Origin: Sphingomonas sp. CFBP 8760
GTDB lineage: Bacteria > Pseudomonadota > Alphaproteobacteria > Sphingomonadales > Sphingomonadaceae
Direction: 5' to 3'
NCBI RefSeq assembly: GCF_014841615.1
Contig: NZ_JACYUG010000022.1
Location: forward strand, 1 to 50,088
Length of the DNA: 50,088 bases
The notes beneath the pieces are model-generated. The model was not told the origin of the DNA, did not search any database, and saw only the letters and a program-made list of their open reading frames with translations. How positions within the stretch are numbered: the first letter of the stretch is position 1; each line of letters opens with the position of its first letter. Shown piece after piece: positions 8,245 through 17,352 of the stretch. The position numbers and the translations under genes were made by a program.

Positions 8245-9693
8245 ATGCGCCGATACATGATGGCCTTGACGGGTGCCGCCGTCCTGCTGATCGGGGCCAC
8301 GGACGTGCCACGTGATTGGGCGGCGACGCTACGGGCCGATGCGCAGGCGTATCACGATCAGATCGCCGCCAATCATCCGGGGCCCGTCAATCGGCTCGAT
8401 CCAGGGTTCGCCGCACGCAACGATGCCGGACTGGCGCTGGCGCTGCGACGCGCCTCCTCGACGCGGGGCTATCCCGGTTATCTCTGGGCGATGCGCGGCT
8501 ATGTGGCGAGTTTCAACGACGGGCATGTCGCGCTCGACGTGACACAGCCGGTCGCATTGCCGATCCGCTGGCCAGGGTTCCTGACCGGCTTCGACGGCGC
8601 AGGCCGGCAGGTCGTGATGACACGAGCCGACGACGCGCCGCTACCACTCGGCGCCCGGCTGAACAGTTGCGACGGCATAGCGGCCGCACCGCTGGCGGCG
8701 CGCAATGTCGGCGCATTCCGGGGGCGATGGGAATTGGTCAGCCAGCGGGCGACCAACGGTGGCCGGTTGTTCCTGGACGCGGGCAATCCGTACATCGCCC
8801 GGCCTGTGCGCTGTCGCTTCGTCGTCGATGGCAAGCGGCGCGATGTGCAACTGGCATGGCGCGACCTGCCCGATGCCGATTTCGATGCGCGTTTCGCGGC
8901 CACGGCACCGCGCGCGCACCCTGATTTCGGCGCCCGGATACTGGCCGACGGCACCCGCTGGTATGCGATGCCCGGCTTCAACGGCGATCCGGGCAGCACC
9001 GATGCCAAAGCACTGCCGCCGATCATTGCCGCGATGCGCAGGGACATCGGAGCCATCGCAGCCGCACCGCGCATCGTCCTCGACCTACGCGGCAACGGCG
9101 GGGGTTCGTCCGACTGGTCGCAGCAGGTCGCCGCGATCCTATGGGGCCGCGCCGCGATCGACGCCCTGCCGTCCAACTCGCAGGGCGTCGACTGGCGGGC
9201 ATCGTCCGGCAACATTGCGACGCTGGAGGGCTATCGCACCGCATGGCGCGATGCACCCGACGTGTCACAGGAATCGAAGCGCTGGGCCGACCGGGTGGCG
9301 GCGGGCATGACCGCGGCTCAATCCCGTGGGGATGCCCTGTGGCGCGAAGCTGATACGGACGACGCATCCGTGGCGGCGGGGGAACCGGCCCCGAAGCTGA
9401 AAGGCAGGGTCTATGTGCTGACGGACTGGGGTTGCGGGTCCGCCTGTCTCGACGCCGTTGATCTCTGGACGAGCCTGGGCGGAGTACATGTCGGTCAGGA
9501 AACGAGCGCGGACTCGCTCTACATGGACGTGCGTCAGGTCGCGCTGCCCAGCGGTTTCGCCCGCGCGGTCGTGCCGATGAAGGTCTATCGTGGCCGCCAT
9601 CGCGGCTCGAACGTCCCGGCCAGGCCTGTTCTGCTATACACCGGTGACATGCGCGATACCGCAGCACTCGAACGGTGGGTCGCGCAATTTTGA
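8245..9693 (+). CDS. exported S41-family peptidase-like protein
   Basis: A 482-aa protein with a short hydrophobic leader (MMALTGAAVLLIGA) and a GGAGAA ribosome-binding site. It carries two hallmarks of S41 peptidases: IVLDLRGNGGGSSDW near residue 278, and a nucleophile region WGCGSACLDAVDLW near residue 394, followed by the conserved G-x-x-V-GQET pattern. No clear PDZ domain is visible. It is only distantly like the other S41 gene in the cluster, so it is not a simple recent duplicate. It sits 77 bases after the DUF5694 gene and 94 before the second serine hydrolase. Periplasmic or outer-membrane-associated peptide hydrolysis is inferred. Confidence 0.82.
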   Translation: MRRYMMALTGAAVLLIGATDVPRDWAATLRADAQAYHDQIAANHPGPVNRLDPGFAARNDAGLALALRRASSTRGYPGYLWAMRGYVASFNDGHVALDVTQPVALPIRWPGFLTGFDGAGRQVVMTRADDAPLPLGARLNSCDGIAAAPLAARNVGAFRGRWELVSQRATNGGRLFLDAGNPYIARPVRCRFVVDGKRRDVQLAWRDLPDADFDARFAATAPRAHPDFGARILADGTRWYAMPGFNGDPGSTDAKALPPIIAAMRRDIGAIAAAPRIVLDLRGNGGGSSDWSQQVAAILWGRAAIDALPSNSQGVDWRASSGNIATLEGYRTAWRDAPDVSQESKRWADRVAAGMTAAQSRGDALWREADTDDASVAAGEPAPKLKGRVYVLTDWGCGSACLDAVDLWTSLGGVHVGQETSADSLYMDVRQVALPSGFARAVVPMKVYRGRHRGSNVPARPVLLYTGDMRDTAALERWVAQF

Positions 9694-9787
9694 CGATACT
9701 CGGTGATGCCGCTCATGATCGCCACCGGTCGGTAGCCTGCACATCAACATCGGCATCGCCTGCCCTGACGCATCGAGGATATTCCCC

Positions 9788-10909
9788 ATGACACCTTCCC
9801 GCAGGACGATGCTTCAGGGAGCGATCGGCGGCGCCTGGGCTTTTGCCGCGACGGCTGGTGCGCGGGCATCGGTCCCCTCCTCTTTCCCGATCGACACGTG
9901 GATGGCGTTGGCATCCGTTCCCGGTGCAAGTTGGGCGATGCTTGGCCGCGCCGGGCTGACCACGGGGGTGACCGGATACGCAAAGGCCGGTGAGACGCGG
10001 GCGACGACGGACACCTTGTTCGAAGCCGCCTCGCTTTCCAAGCCGGTGCTGGCGTCGGCGATCCACGATCTGGCTCGCGAGCGGCTGATCGATCTCGACG
10101 AGCCGATCGCCCGTCATGTCGACTTCACCAGCGACCCGGCCACCCGAACGGTGACGCCACGCCATCTGCTTTCCCACTCCAGCGGGCTGCCCAACTGGCG
10201 GACCGACGCGGGCAGCGCCCTCGTCAGCCGGTTCAAACCTGGTGCGGCCTTCCGTTATTCCGGCGAGGGGTTCGTTCTGCTGGGACGCCTTGCAGAGGCC
10301 GTTACGGGGCGCACGGCGGCCGAGACGGTGCGATCACGCGTGCTGGCCCCGGCAGGCATGAGCAGCAGTACGTATGGCTGGCGAGCGATGAATAATCCTG
10401 CCGTAGCCTGGCCTCACGACGCTGGCGGCGATGTGATGCCAGACAGGGGGCCAGAGGCGTTTCGACGGGCGCAGCAGGCTGGACCGGCGAGTCCCGTCGA
10501 AGCCTGGACCCAGGACGATCGCATCGCCATGGCGAAGCGATTGGGCAAACCCGCGCTGCCGATCTTTATGATGCCCAACATGGCAGCCGGGCTGTGGACG
10601 ACGGCGGAAGATTATGCGCGGTTCCTCCGTTTTGCCCGGCGCTACCCCGCCATGAACACCCCGACGATCGCGGTGGAGGGCAACCTCAAATGGGGGCTCG
10701 GCTGGGGATTGGAGATGGCTGGGACTGGCCGGTTCGCATGGCACTGGGGCGCCAACGATGGCGTCGCCAATCTCTTTATGCTCGATCTGAACACGGGTGA
10801 CGGTCTGGTCGTGCTGACGAACGGGGCAGGCGGCCAGCGGGTCTACGAACGGGCGGCCCGCGTCTACTTCAAGCGCGAGTTCGACGCTTTCACTTGGCTT
10901 CAGCCATGA
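9788..10909 (+). CDS. exported serine hydrolase (class C beta-lactamase-like)
   Basis: A 373-aa protein starting at ATG 9788, with a twin-arginine-like leader (PSRRTMLQGAIGGAWAF). The catalytic motif S82-L-S-K85 is followed by HLLSHSSGLPNW and RYSGEGFVLLG (YxG in place of YxN), and WHWGANDG supplies the third motif (HxG) near the C-terminus. All beta-lactamase-fold landmarks are present, so it is probably an active serine hydrolase. Many such proteins are esterases or D-aminopeptidases rather than antibiotic-resistance enzymes, and nothing here indicates resistance. It is the last gene of the five-enzyme run. Confidence 0.85.
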   Translation: MTPSRRTMLQGAIGGAWAFAATAGARASVPSSFPIDTWMALASVPGASWAMLGRAGLTTGVTGYAKAGETRATTDTLFEAASLSKPVLASAIHDLARERLIDLDEPIARHVDFTSDPATRTVTPRHLLSHSSGLPNWRTDAGSALVSRFKPGAAFRYSGEGFVLLGRLAEAVTGRTAAETVRSRVLAPAGMSSSTYGWRAMNNPAVAWPHDAGGDVMPDRGPEAFRRAQQAGPASPVEAWTQDDRIAMAKRLGKPALPIFMMPNMAAGLWTTAEDYARFLRFARRYPAMNTPTIAVEGNLKWGLGWGLEMAGTGRFAWHWGANDGVANLFMLDLNTGDGLVVLTNGAGGQRVYERAARVYFKREFDAFTWLQP

Positions 10910-11071
10910 TGCTAGGGCCCCTCTGCAAACCCGATAGGGGACAAGCAGCTATTTACCAACAATGAGGGCGATGCAGGGTCAAAAACTGAGGGGTTCTGAC
11001 GCCGTGCGAGGGCAGCCCTTCTTCTGGGGCTACCGGATTGCCCGAAGCGTTGAGGTCTGAATGGTTACCCA

Positions 11072-11563
11072 ATGAGCGGGCCGATCCAGAAGTTCGTGGT
11101 CGAGACGCTGCTGTTTCTCGCCGGCTTGCTTGTCACGGTGGGTTTGCCCTGGCTGGTGTTGCGCCGGCTGCGGTCCGGTAAGCCATCGACGACCCCGCAA
11201 CCGATCCTCGATGATGGTGCCGGCGGGAAGGTCATTCCGCTACTTGCCTCCTTCAGCGGCTTGCGCGGTCTGCCGTGGATCGGGTTGGCCAGCAACAACC
11301 TCAACCCCCGCCTGGTCATCACGCCAGATGGCATCTCCTACCGGGTCCTGGACTTACGAGCCTGTCGCTGGGCCGATATCGCACAGGTCGATGTCCGCAC
11401 GCTGGGCGCGACGGTGAACATAGGCTTCGTGTTTCGAGACAGCCCTATCACCTTCGATGCGAATGTCGGCAGCATCATACTGGCGGCACAGACACTGGCG
11501 CTGCTGCCTACCGATGTCGTGTTAACCCGCCGGGCACGATCAGTGCTGACGGTAGAGATCTGA
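11072..11563 (+). CDS. membrane-anchored hypothetical protein
   Basis: A 163-aa protein with one N-terminal membrane segment (TLLFLAGLLVTVGLPWLVL) and a soluble part. The soluble part has a pattern like a small PH-type beta domain (LVITPDGISYRVLDLRACRW, then a predicted strand in IAQVDVRTLG). I do not recognise a named family. It stands alone between the hydrolase cluster and a convergent small membrane protein. Codon use fits the surrounding genes, so it is likely real. Confidence 0.6.
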   Translation: MSGPIQKFVVETLLFLAGLLVTVGLPWLVLRRLRSGKPSTTPQPILDDGAGGKVIPLLASFSGLRGLPWIGLASNNLNPRLVITPDGISYRVLDLRACRWADIAQVDVRTLGATVNIGFVFRDSPITFDANVGSIILAAQTLALLPTDVVLTRRARSVLTVEI

Positions 11564-11634
11564 CACGCTGATCCTAGTGACGACGCGTGCCCATATCATC
11601 GCCCCACCCTGTGTCTTGCCGGCCCAGCCGGACC

Positions 11635-11976
11635 TCACTGCGTCAGTAGCAGGGAAAACACCGTCAGGGGTACGAGCAACGCTATCAGGGCAATGCGTAG
11701 GCCGCGGTGCCGGATAGCAAGAAACAGAAGCGTCAGCAGGGCCAAGGTACAAGCGGTGAGTTCGGCAAAGCCCTGCCGAAAACCATCGACCATGCCATTG
11801 CCTGCGGCGTCGTTGCCGGTGCTGACGACGCCAGTGGCCAATATCAGCATCACGGCATCGAACACGACGATTGCTAGGAACCAAAGCGTCAGCGGAGACG
11901 GTCGCCAGACCGACGCATCCCGACCAGCTGTCACCTTATGCTGGCTAACCGATTCAGTAGTGAGCCGTGGTTTCAT
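11635..11976 (-). CDS. small integral membrane protein
   Basis: A 113-aa protein with about three hydrophobic segments: LTLWFLAIVVFDAVMLILA near residue 30, then LTACTLALLTLLFLAI, then IALIALLVPLTVFSLLL at the C-terminus. The short N-terminal tail is polar. It is unrecognised. It is convergent with the gene at 11072 and has no partner on its own strand. The clean membrane pattern argues for a real gene, but no homology-based support can be given here. Confidence 0.5.
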   Translation of the reverse strand: MKPRLTTESVSQHKVTAGRDASVWRPSPLTLWFLAIVVFDAVMLILATGVVSTGNDAAGNGMVDGFRQGFAELTACTLALLTLLFLAIRHRGLRIALIALLVPLTVFSLLLTQ

Positions 11977-12191
11977 GCGTTAACCGCTATGCCGTCACCG
12001 TAAGACAACCGTCAATCTCAACCGGATAATTTAAGATTCGATATCTGGACAGCCATCGCCTAATAACCGGAAGATAAATTGTACTGATGAATGGCGTCAG
12101 CGGTTGACATGAATCATGACCTGCATAGATGCCGGTGAGCCATACGGTCTTTGCCGGATGCATAAAATCTACTCCACGTATCAGGATCATC

Positions 12192-12707
12192 ATGACCACC
12201 GAAACCAACACCGTCGAGCTTGCCACCGAACTCACCATCGCATGGCTGGGCAACCCCAACACGCGCACCTCCGCGGACGATGTGCCGGCGTTCCTGCAGT
12301 CGATGTACGCTGCGGTCGAGAAGCTGGGCGGCACGACGGTCGAGACGCCGACCGAAGACGCAGCGGTGGAATATACCCCGGCGGTGACCGTGCGGAAGTC
12401 GCTGGCGAGCAAGGATCACATCATCAGCATGATCGACGGCAAGCCCTACCGGACGCTGCGCCGTCACCTCACCGGTCATGGCCTGACGCCCGAGGAATAC
12501 CGCGCCCGCTATAACCTGAAGGCCGACTATCCAATCGTCGCCGAGTCCTACAGCGAGGCACGCCGCGCGATGGCCAAGACGATCGGCTTGGGGCGTAAGC
12601 CGTCACAGCAGGCTGACGCTGCGCCGGCACCCGCTCCCGCCAAGGCGAAGCGTGGCGGCAAGGCCGCGCTCGATGCCGCCAAGGAGACGCTCGGCACCGC
12701 CGAATGA
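12192..12707 (+). CDS. MucR/Ros-family transcriptional regulator lacking zinc-finger cysteines
   Basis: A 171-aa alphaproteobacterial MucR/Ros regulator. The core shows the family signature TLRRHLTGHGLTPEEYRARY, then LKADYPIVAESYSEARRAMAK and IGLGR. The cysteines that normally precede this helix are replaced: the segment reads HIISMIDGKPYRTLRRHL. This member therefore cannot form the classic Cys2His2 site. The C-terminus is long, Ala/Pro/Lys-rich and H-NS-like in composition. The start at ATG 12192 (MTTETN) was chosen over an upstream start at 12129 because the extra residues do not resemble the family. MucR proteins silence AT-rich and exopolysaccharide genes; here plasmid gene control is likely. 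A strong hairpin follows the stop. Confidence 0.85.
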   Translation: MTTETNTVELATELTIAWLGNPNTRTSADDVPAFLQSMYAAVEKLGGTTVETPTEDAAVEYTPAVTVRKSLASKDHIISMIDGKPYRTLRRHLTGHGLTPEEYRARYNLKADYPIVAESYSEARRAMAKTIGLGRKPSQQADAAPAPAPAKAKRGGKAALDAAKETLGTAE

Positions 12708-12714
12708 GATACAC

Positions 12715-12739
12715 CCGGGGGTGGCCGCGCCACCCCCGG
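12715..12739 (+). terminator. hairpin after the mucR-like gene
   Basis: A perfect 11-base stem (CCGGGGGTGGC / GCCACCCCCGG) with a three-base loop starts eight bases after the stop codon. There is no U-tract, so termination by this hairpin alone is uncertain. It may be a bidirectional barrier between the regulator and the decayed mobilization region. Confidence 0.55.
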
Positions 12740-12897
12740 ATCAATGCCGACGATCGCCAGGCCGTTGCGCTTGGCCTGGCCGTGGCTGAGGTTGCCGCAG
12801 GCGGCGCTCAGGGCGGCTGTCAGGCGCTCGATCCAGGCGGCAGCGGCCCCCCCGCCCCGGGGCAGCCCCCACCGCGTTGCGACCCCGAATTACGCGC

Positions 12898-13485
12898 TTA
12901 TCCCCCCGCCTCGCCCGCGAGCTTCTTTGGTCGCTTTCGGTGCAGCTGGAAGCCGGCGTCATCGCCGCTGGCGGTGGCAAGCTCAGCCGAGGCGGCCCGC
13001 CAGTCGGCAACGAAGCGCGCGGCATAGCCGGCGCCGCTGCCGCCCGCGCCTGCCCTTCATCGATCCAGGCCCGCCACGCCGGCTGGGTCCGACCACCTGC
13101 GGTGTTACGGCCAAGCTCAGGACTGCGATCGAGCACCGTCCTGACATCCTCGGCGCCGTTCAGCCGCAGTTGGTCAGCCGGTCAGCCCCGGCACGCATGG
13201 CGCGGACGTCGTCACGGTCCGGCCATTCGCGCTGCTGGTGCGCGGTCTCCACCGCGATGAAGGCATGGGCATAGTCCCGGATCGCCGCCATCTCACTCAC
13301 ACGCGGGTCAGGCAGCTGGATCCGCGCCTCGCCGACGGGAGCGACCGCCACCGTGCTCGGCGTAGTGACGTCGCTCGCCGCGGTCTTCTCGCCGCTCTGC
13401 TTGCTGGCCACCTTTTCGAGCCGCTGGCCGCACGCTCCTCAATCCAGGCATCAGCCGAAGCGGGCAGGCCAAGGTCGGCGATCAT
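12898..13485 (-). pseudogene. frameshifted gene downstream of the relaxase
   Basis: Read on the minus strand after the relaxase stop, a protein-like sequence begins with MIADLGLPASADAWIEERAA at 13485. It changes frame near the T-run at 13413-13416 and continues as VASKQSGEKTAASD and MAAIRDYAHAFIAVETAHQ. It shifts again near 13170 (then LRLNGAEDVRTVLDRSPELG, WRAWIDEGQ) and again near 13030 (then GYAARFVADWRAASAELA), reaching a TAA at 12898-12900. Each piece has coding-like composition and they join in order, so this is one gene broken by about three indels, or a sequencing-error cluster in very GC-rich DNA. I do not recognise the family. A further fragment (WIERLTAALSAACGNLSHGQ) lies at about 12740-12850. 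Confidence 0.55.
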
Positions 13486-13522
13486 GGGCGCGCTTGCCCC
13501 GATCGGGAGGAGGTAGCTAGAA

Positions 13523-16500
13523 CTACATGTCCATGTCAAAGTCGCGAGATATCTCGATCTCGAGCTCCTTACGGCTCGGTGCGATTGGTTCGACCTGCAC
13601 GATCGCGACCGGTTCGGGCACGAGCAGGACCGGCACCGCAACGATCTCTTCCTTTCCGATCGCCTGCAAGGCGGCGCTCATCGCATCCAGCAGGCGCACG
13701 TCCCTGCTCTCGGCACTTTCTGCCACAATTCCTGCCGGGGCCAGTTCACCCGTTGTCGGATCAAAACGTTCCCCGCCAGACGGCGACAGTTCGGGTGCCA
13801 GATCGAGCGCGTGCGGCACATCGCCACGGTGGCCCTCGATCGCCGCGACCAAAGCCACCCGGTCGTCGGTGTGCAACGTCATGTCTTCGCGTGCCCGGGT
13901 CTGAAGGACATAGTACAGGCTCTGACTGTTGAGCAGGCGGTCGTGGCTGTCCATGACCGTGATCGCCCGGTCGACGGTGATCCCCTGCGCCCGGTGCATG
14001 TTGAGCACCGCGCCGTGCCCGAGCCGCTCGCGCATCGGATCGTCCGGCGCGATCACATGGTCGCGGTCGCGACCTGACAGATGCAGCGTGCCGCCCTCGA
14101 TCCGGTCGAGCCTGACTGCGGTGCCGTTGGTCATCCCGCGCGCCTTGTCGGTACCGGTGAAGACCAGCCGGTCACCCTCGCGTACCTCGATTACGCCTGG
14201 CACCGCTAGCGCGGCCCCCTGCCCGGCATGGTGCAGGCTGCGCGGATCGAAACGTCGGGTATCCCCGTCACGATCGAGCCGGACGATCCCGGTCCCCCGC
14301 TCGGTCGCGCCGACCGTGTACGCGCCCGGTACCAGTCCGGCCTGATGCCGGTAGATGTCAAGCCGCATGCCCTCGGCCCAGTGCCGCGACTGGCGCAGTT
14401 CCTCGCGGGTCAGGTTGAGATTGTCCCAGACCCTGAGCGTGACGGCATCTGGGCCGAGCAGACCTTCGGCCATCAGTCCGTCCCGCACCGCGCCGAGCAC
14501 TGCCTCGCGCAGCACATGCCCGGAGGTCAGCAGCGCGGTGCGTTCACGCTCCCCAGGCGGCAGAGCGAGATATTCCGCAACCGCGGCCGCGGCCGGATCG
14601 ATGCTCTCGCATACCCGGTCGCCCAGCAACGCCACGGTGTCGCCGATGCGGCCCTCGCGAGCCAGCAAGGCAGCCTCGCGCAGCGTATCGGTCTGCTGGC
14701 GGCGGTTTTCGGCGAGGCGCACCGTCGGCATGCCGGCCTCCTGCAGCAACGCGAACGGTCGCCCCGCCCCGGGCGAGGCGATCTGCCTCACGTCGCCGAC
14801 CATGACCAGTTTCGCCGCCCCGCCTGCCCGCACCACATCGATCAGCCCGGCAAGCTGACGCGACGACACCATCGAGGCCTCCTCCAGCACGACGATCTTG
14901 CCCGCCATCAGTGTGGACAGCGCCTCGCTCGCACGGGCGCGACCATCGCTGCGACCGTGCGCCTGCAACACCGATGCGAGCGAACGCATCTCGAGCCCGC
15001 GCCCGGCCATCTCTTCCATCAGCTTGTTCTGCGGCACCAGTACCAGGAGCCCCACCCCGTCTTCCGCGCCCGCCCGGCTGACCGTCTCGAACAGGAACGA
15101 TTTGCCGCTACCGGCATCGCCCTGGATCAGCTGGATGCGGTCGGTGCCGGCCAGCATCGCCAACCCCGCCCGACGCTGCTCGCCCGCCAGCGTCACGCCA
15201 CGTGCCTCCGCCACACGCGACAGCGCCGCATCGGCCTTGCCCGTCGCCATCGGTGGTGCGGCTGTACCGATACCGGCACGCACCGCGGACAGGATCGTCT
15301 TCTCGGTCGCCAGCATATCCCGCGTCGTCAGCCGGTCGGCATGGACACCGCCACGCGGCCCCGCGATCAGGACGCCGGCCTGCCGCAGGGCATCGATCCG
15401 CGTCTCTATGCCGCGTACGGTCGCCCCCTTCTCCGCCATGGCGAGGCTGGCGGCGAGAACGTCGCGACCCTCGAAACTGCCGGCGCGCTCACCGAGGTGA
15501 CGGACGCCCGCCGCGACCGCATAGGCACTGGCGAGATCGCCGCCACGGCGGGCATCGTCCAGACCGCGCAGCAGCGGCTCGGGGCTGGGCCCGAACCCAC
15601 GCGTGACCCGCTCCACCAAAGCGGCCCCCCAGTCGCGTACCGCCGCCAGCGCTGAACGCGGTCGCACCATATCGTGCGCGGCCTGCGTCACGCCGTGGAT
15701 CGTCGGGCCGTGCACCACTGCTTTCTGTGCCCACAGCGCGCGCGCCGCCTGCGCGTCGCCCGCCTGCTTGGCGTCGCGAGAGCGGGTCGCGATCTGCTCC
15801 ATCGCCCGCGGCGAGGTCAGCCCGAGTTCGGCCGCCTTCTGCAGGATTTCCTCGCGCCGGACGCTGAACGCCTCGATCACGTCGCGAGGGATGCCGAGGA
15901 TGTCGAACTGGCCGTGCTTGCCGTTGATCTCGGTCTGATAGCCGAGCTTGCCCAGTTCGAGCCGCAACTCGGCATGATAGGCAGCACCGATCAGCGCCGA
16001 CTGCTTCCACAAGGGGCGGTTGTTGAGGGCCACCCATGACCCGTCGGCGCGCAAGGCTGCATTGACCACCACGGCGTGGGTGTGGAGATGCGGATCGAGC
16101 TTGCGGCTGAGGTCGTGCTGGAACAGCGCATAGACCATCCGTGCCGGCTGCAGGGTCTCGCCACCCTTGCCCGAGCGCGCCTGTCCGAACCGTGCCTCCG
16201 CCCATGCCATCGTCGCCGATACCGCTCTGGCATGCGCTTCGACGACGCGCGCGTCACCGCCGATCAGCGCCACCAGCGATACCAATTTTGGCGCGTTGAA
16301 GGTTAGGTCGAAGCCGGGATTGCGCGTGCCGTCGCCACCGGGTGCGATGATCACGCCCCCCGGCAGCCAGCCGTCCAGCACGGCGTTGAAAGTATCACCG
16401 TCGACGTGGCCAGCAAGTCCGAGTTCGGCCGCCCCCTCCCCGCCCCAGGCGGAGGGCCCTTCCTGCTCGCCCGTATAGTAGTTGTCGGCGGCGTAATAGG

Positions 16501-16546
16501 CCGCCGCGTTCCCGCCTCCGGCCAGACCGGCGGGGCGGACGGTCAT
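13523..16546 (-). CDS. MobF-family conjugative relaxase with C-terminal helicase (TrwC/TraI type)
   Basis: A 1007-aa relaxase-helicase. The N-terminal TrwC domain has catalytic tyrosines in YYAADNYYTG (Y17, Y18, Y23, Y24) and the metal-binding triad DPHLHTH (H153, H155, H157). The C-terminal half is a RecD-like superfamily 1 helicase with Walker A GDAGSGKS (476-483), Walker B-like IVVLEEASMV, and a final MHRAQGITVDRAI / YYVLQTRARED motif. It nicks oriT and unwinds the transferred strand. ATG 16546 overlaps the stop of the upstream DUF6118-like gene (ATGA), so the two are coupled. No coupling protein or secretion genes are present, so transfer would need a helper. Its operon is now headed by an IS-disrupted gene. 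Confidence 0.95.
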   Translation of the reverse strand: MTVRPAGLAGGGNAAAYYAADNYYTGEQEGPSAWGGEGAAELGLAGHVDGDTFNAVLDGWLPGGVIIAPGGDGTRNPGFDLTFNAPKLVSLVALIGGDARVVEAHARAVSATMAWAEARFGQARSGKGGETLQPARMVYALFQHDLSRKLDPHLHTHAVVVNAALRADGSWVALNNRPLWKQSALIGAAYHAELRLELGKLGYQTEINGKHGQFDILGIPRDVIEAFSVRREEILQKAAELGLTSPRAMEQIATRSRDAKQAGDAQAARALWAQKAVVHGPTIHGVTQAAHDMVRPRSALAAVRDWGAALVERVTRGFGPSPEPLLRGLDDARRGGDLASAYAVAAGVRHLGERAGSFEGRDVLAASLAMAEKGATVRGIETRIDALRQAGVLIAGPRGGVHADRLTTRDMLATEKTILSAVRAGIGTAAPPMATGKADAALSRVAEARGVTLAGEQRRAGLAMLAGTDRIQLIQGDAGSGKSFLFETVSRAGAEDGVGLLVLVPQNKLMEEMAGRGLEMRSLASVLQAHGRSDGRARASEALSTLMAGKIVVLEEASMVSSRQLAGLIDVVRAGGAAKLVMVGDVRQIASPGAGRPFALLQEAGMPTVRLAENRRQQTDTLREAALLAREGRIGDTVALLGDRVCESIDPAAAAVAEYLALPPGERERTALLTSGHVLREAVLGAVRDGLMAEGLLGPDAVTLRVWDNLNLTREELRQSRHWAEGMRLDIYRHQAGLVPGAYTVGATERGTGIVRLDRDGDTRRFDPRSLHHAGQGAALAVPGVIEVREGDRLVFTGTDKARGMTNGTAVRLDRIEGGTLHLSGRDRDHVIAPDDPMRERLGHGAVLNMHRAQGITVDRAITVMDSHDRLLNSQSLYYVLQTRAREDMTLHTDDRVALVAAIEGHRGDVPHALDLAPELSPSGGERFDPTTGELAPAGIVAESAESRDVRLLDAMSAALQAIGKEEIVAVPVLLVPEPVAIVQVEPIAPSRKELEIEISRDFDMDM

Positions 16547-17352
16547 AGCTTCCCCGGCACGTACGGCGGCATCGACATCCGGCAGCTGAACCGGCGCTTC
16601 ACCTCCCGCGTATGCGTCGTGCAACGCGTGTAGTCGGAGCGGAATTGCGGGTCGTCGAGCAGCGCCTTGGTCTGGGCCATGAGCCCACCTGTCGCCCGGT
16701 CGTCGCCGGCGAGTGCGTAGGCGGCACCGACGGTAGTCGTCTCACCCACCAGCCGGATCGCCAGCCAACGCGCCGGTGGGGTGCCAGCCAGCACAAAGGC
16801 TAACGCCACGAGACCTGTTAACGTGCTCAACACACCCGCCGCAAAAGCCCAGCGCCGCCCTTTGAGCCAGTCGCGTAAAAGGACCATCTCATCTTTCAGG
16901 GCATCGATCTTTTTGGCCAGTTCCCTGTTGCCGTTCTCGAGCAACAGCGTCTGCGCATTCTGCGCGGTTTGCTGGGCGGTTTGCATCGCGGCGAGCCGCT
17001 GGGTCTGCGCCGCATCCTGCTTGCCGAGCATGTCGCGCAGATGCCCGGTTCCGCTGCTTCGCTGCACCGTCTCGATCGCTTTCGGTACATCGTCCGTCAC
17101 CCGCTTGATAAGTGCGTCGATGCGCCTGGCGCTGTCCTCCGGCGAGCCTGGTTCCGGCTCGTCCGACAGGGTCGGCTGCGCACCGCGCTGATGGCGAACC
17201 GCGGCATCTGCCTGACCGCGATGCTCCGTCAAGTCGCGGACGATCTGGTCGATCAGATCACGTACCGTGATACCCTGTCGGCGTGCCTCTGTTTCAAGCT
17301 GCGCGTGAGCTTCGTTCGAGACGTCGATGCGCAGGCGCCTGGGCTCGCTCAT
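16543..17352 (-). CDS. DUF6118-like mobilization-associated membrane protein with RHH-like N-terminus
   Basis: A 269-aa protein. Residues 1-45 look like a ribbon-helix-helix DNA-binding unit (RRLRIDVSNEAHAQLETEAR, then GITVRDLIDQIVRDL). The middle is Gln/Ala-rich and probably coiled coil (DAAQTQRLAAMQTAQQTAQN). One membrane helix follows (WAFAAGVLSTLTGLVALAFVL), and the tail carries Cys and basic residues. The coiled coil plus single helix next to a MobF relaxase fits DUF6118-type proteins; that name is a moderate call. It overlaps the upstream fragment and the downstream relaxase by ATGA on both sides, so all three were built as one translationally coupled unit. It may tether the relaxosome to the membrane. 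Confidence 0.65.
   Translation of the reverse strand: MSEPRRLRIDVSNEAHAQLETEARRQGITVRDLIDQIVRDLTEHRGQADAAVRHQRGAQPTLSDEPEPGSPEDSARRIDALIKRVTDDVPKAIETVQRSSGTGHLRDMLGKQDAAQTQRLAAMQTAQQTAQNAQTLLLENGNRELAKKIDALKDEMVLLRDWLKGRRWAFAAGVLSTLTGLVALAFVLAGTPPARWLAIRLVGETTTVGAAYALAGDDRATGGLMAQTKALLDDPQFRSDYTRCTTHTREVKRRFSCRMSMPPYVPGKL

Noticed and set aside
9788..10909. Antibiotic-resistance beta-lactamase
   Set aside because: The catalytic motifs are shared with esterases and D-peptidases; context is a hydrolase cluster, and no resistance gene or integron is nearby.
14228..15655. Long plus-strand frame opposite the relaxase
   Set aside because: Antisense to the certain MobF gene, with no domain or start signal.
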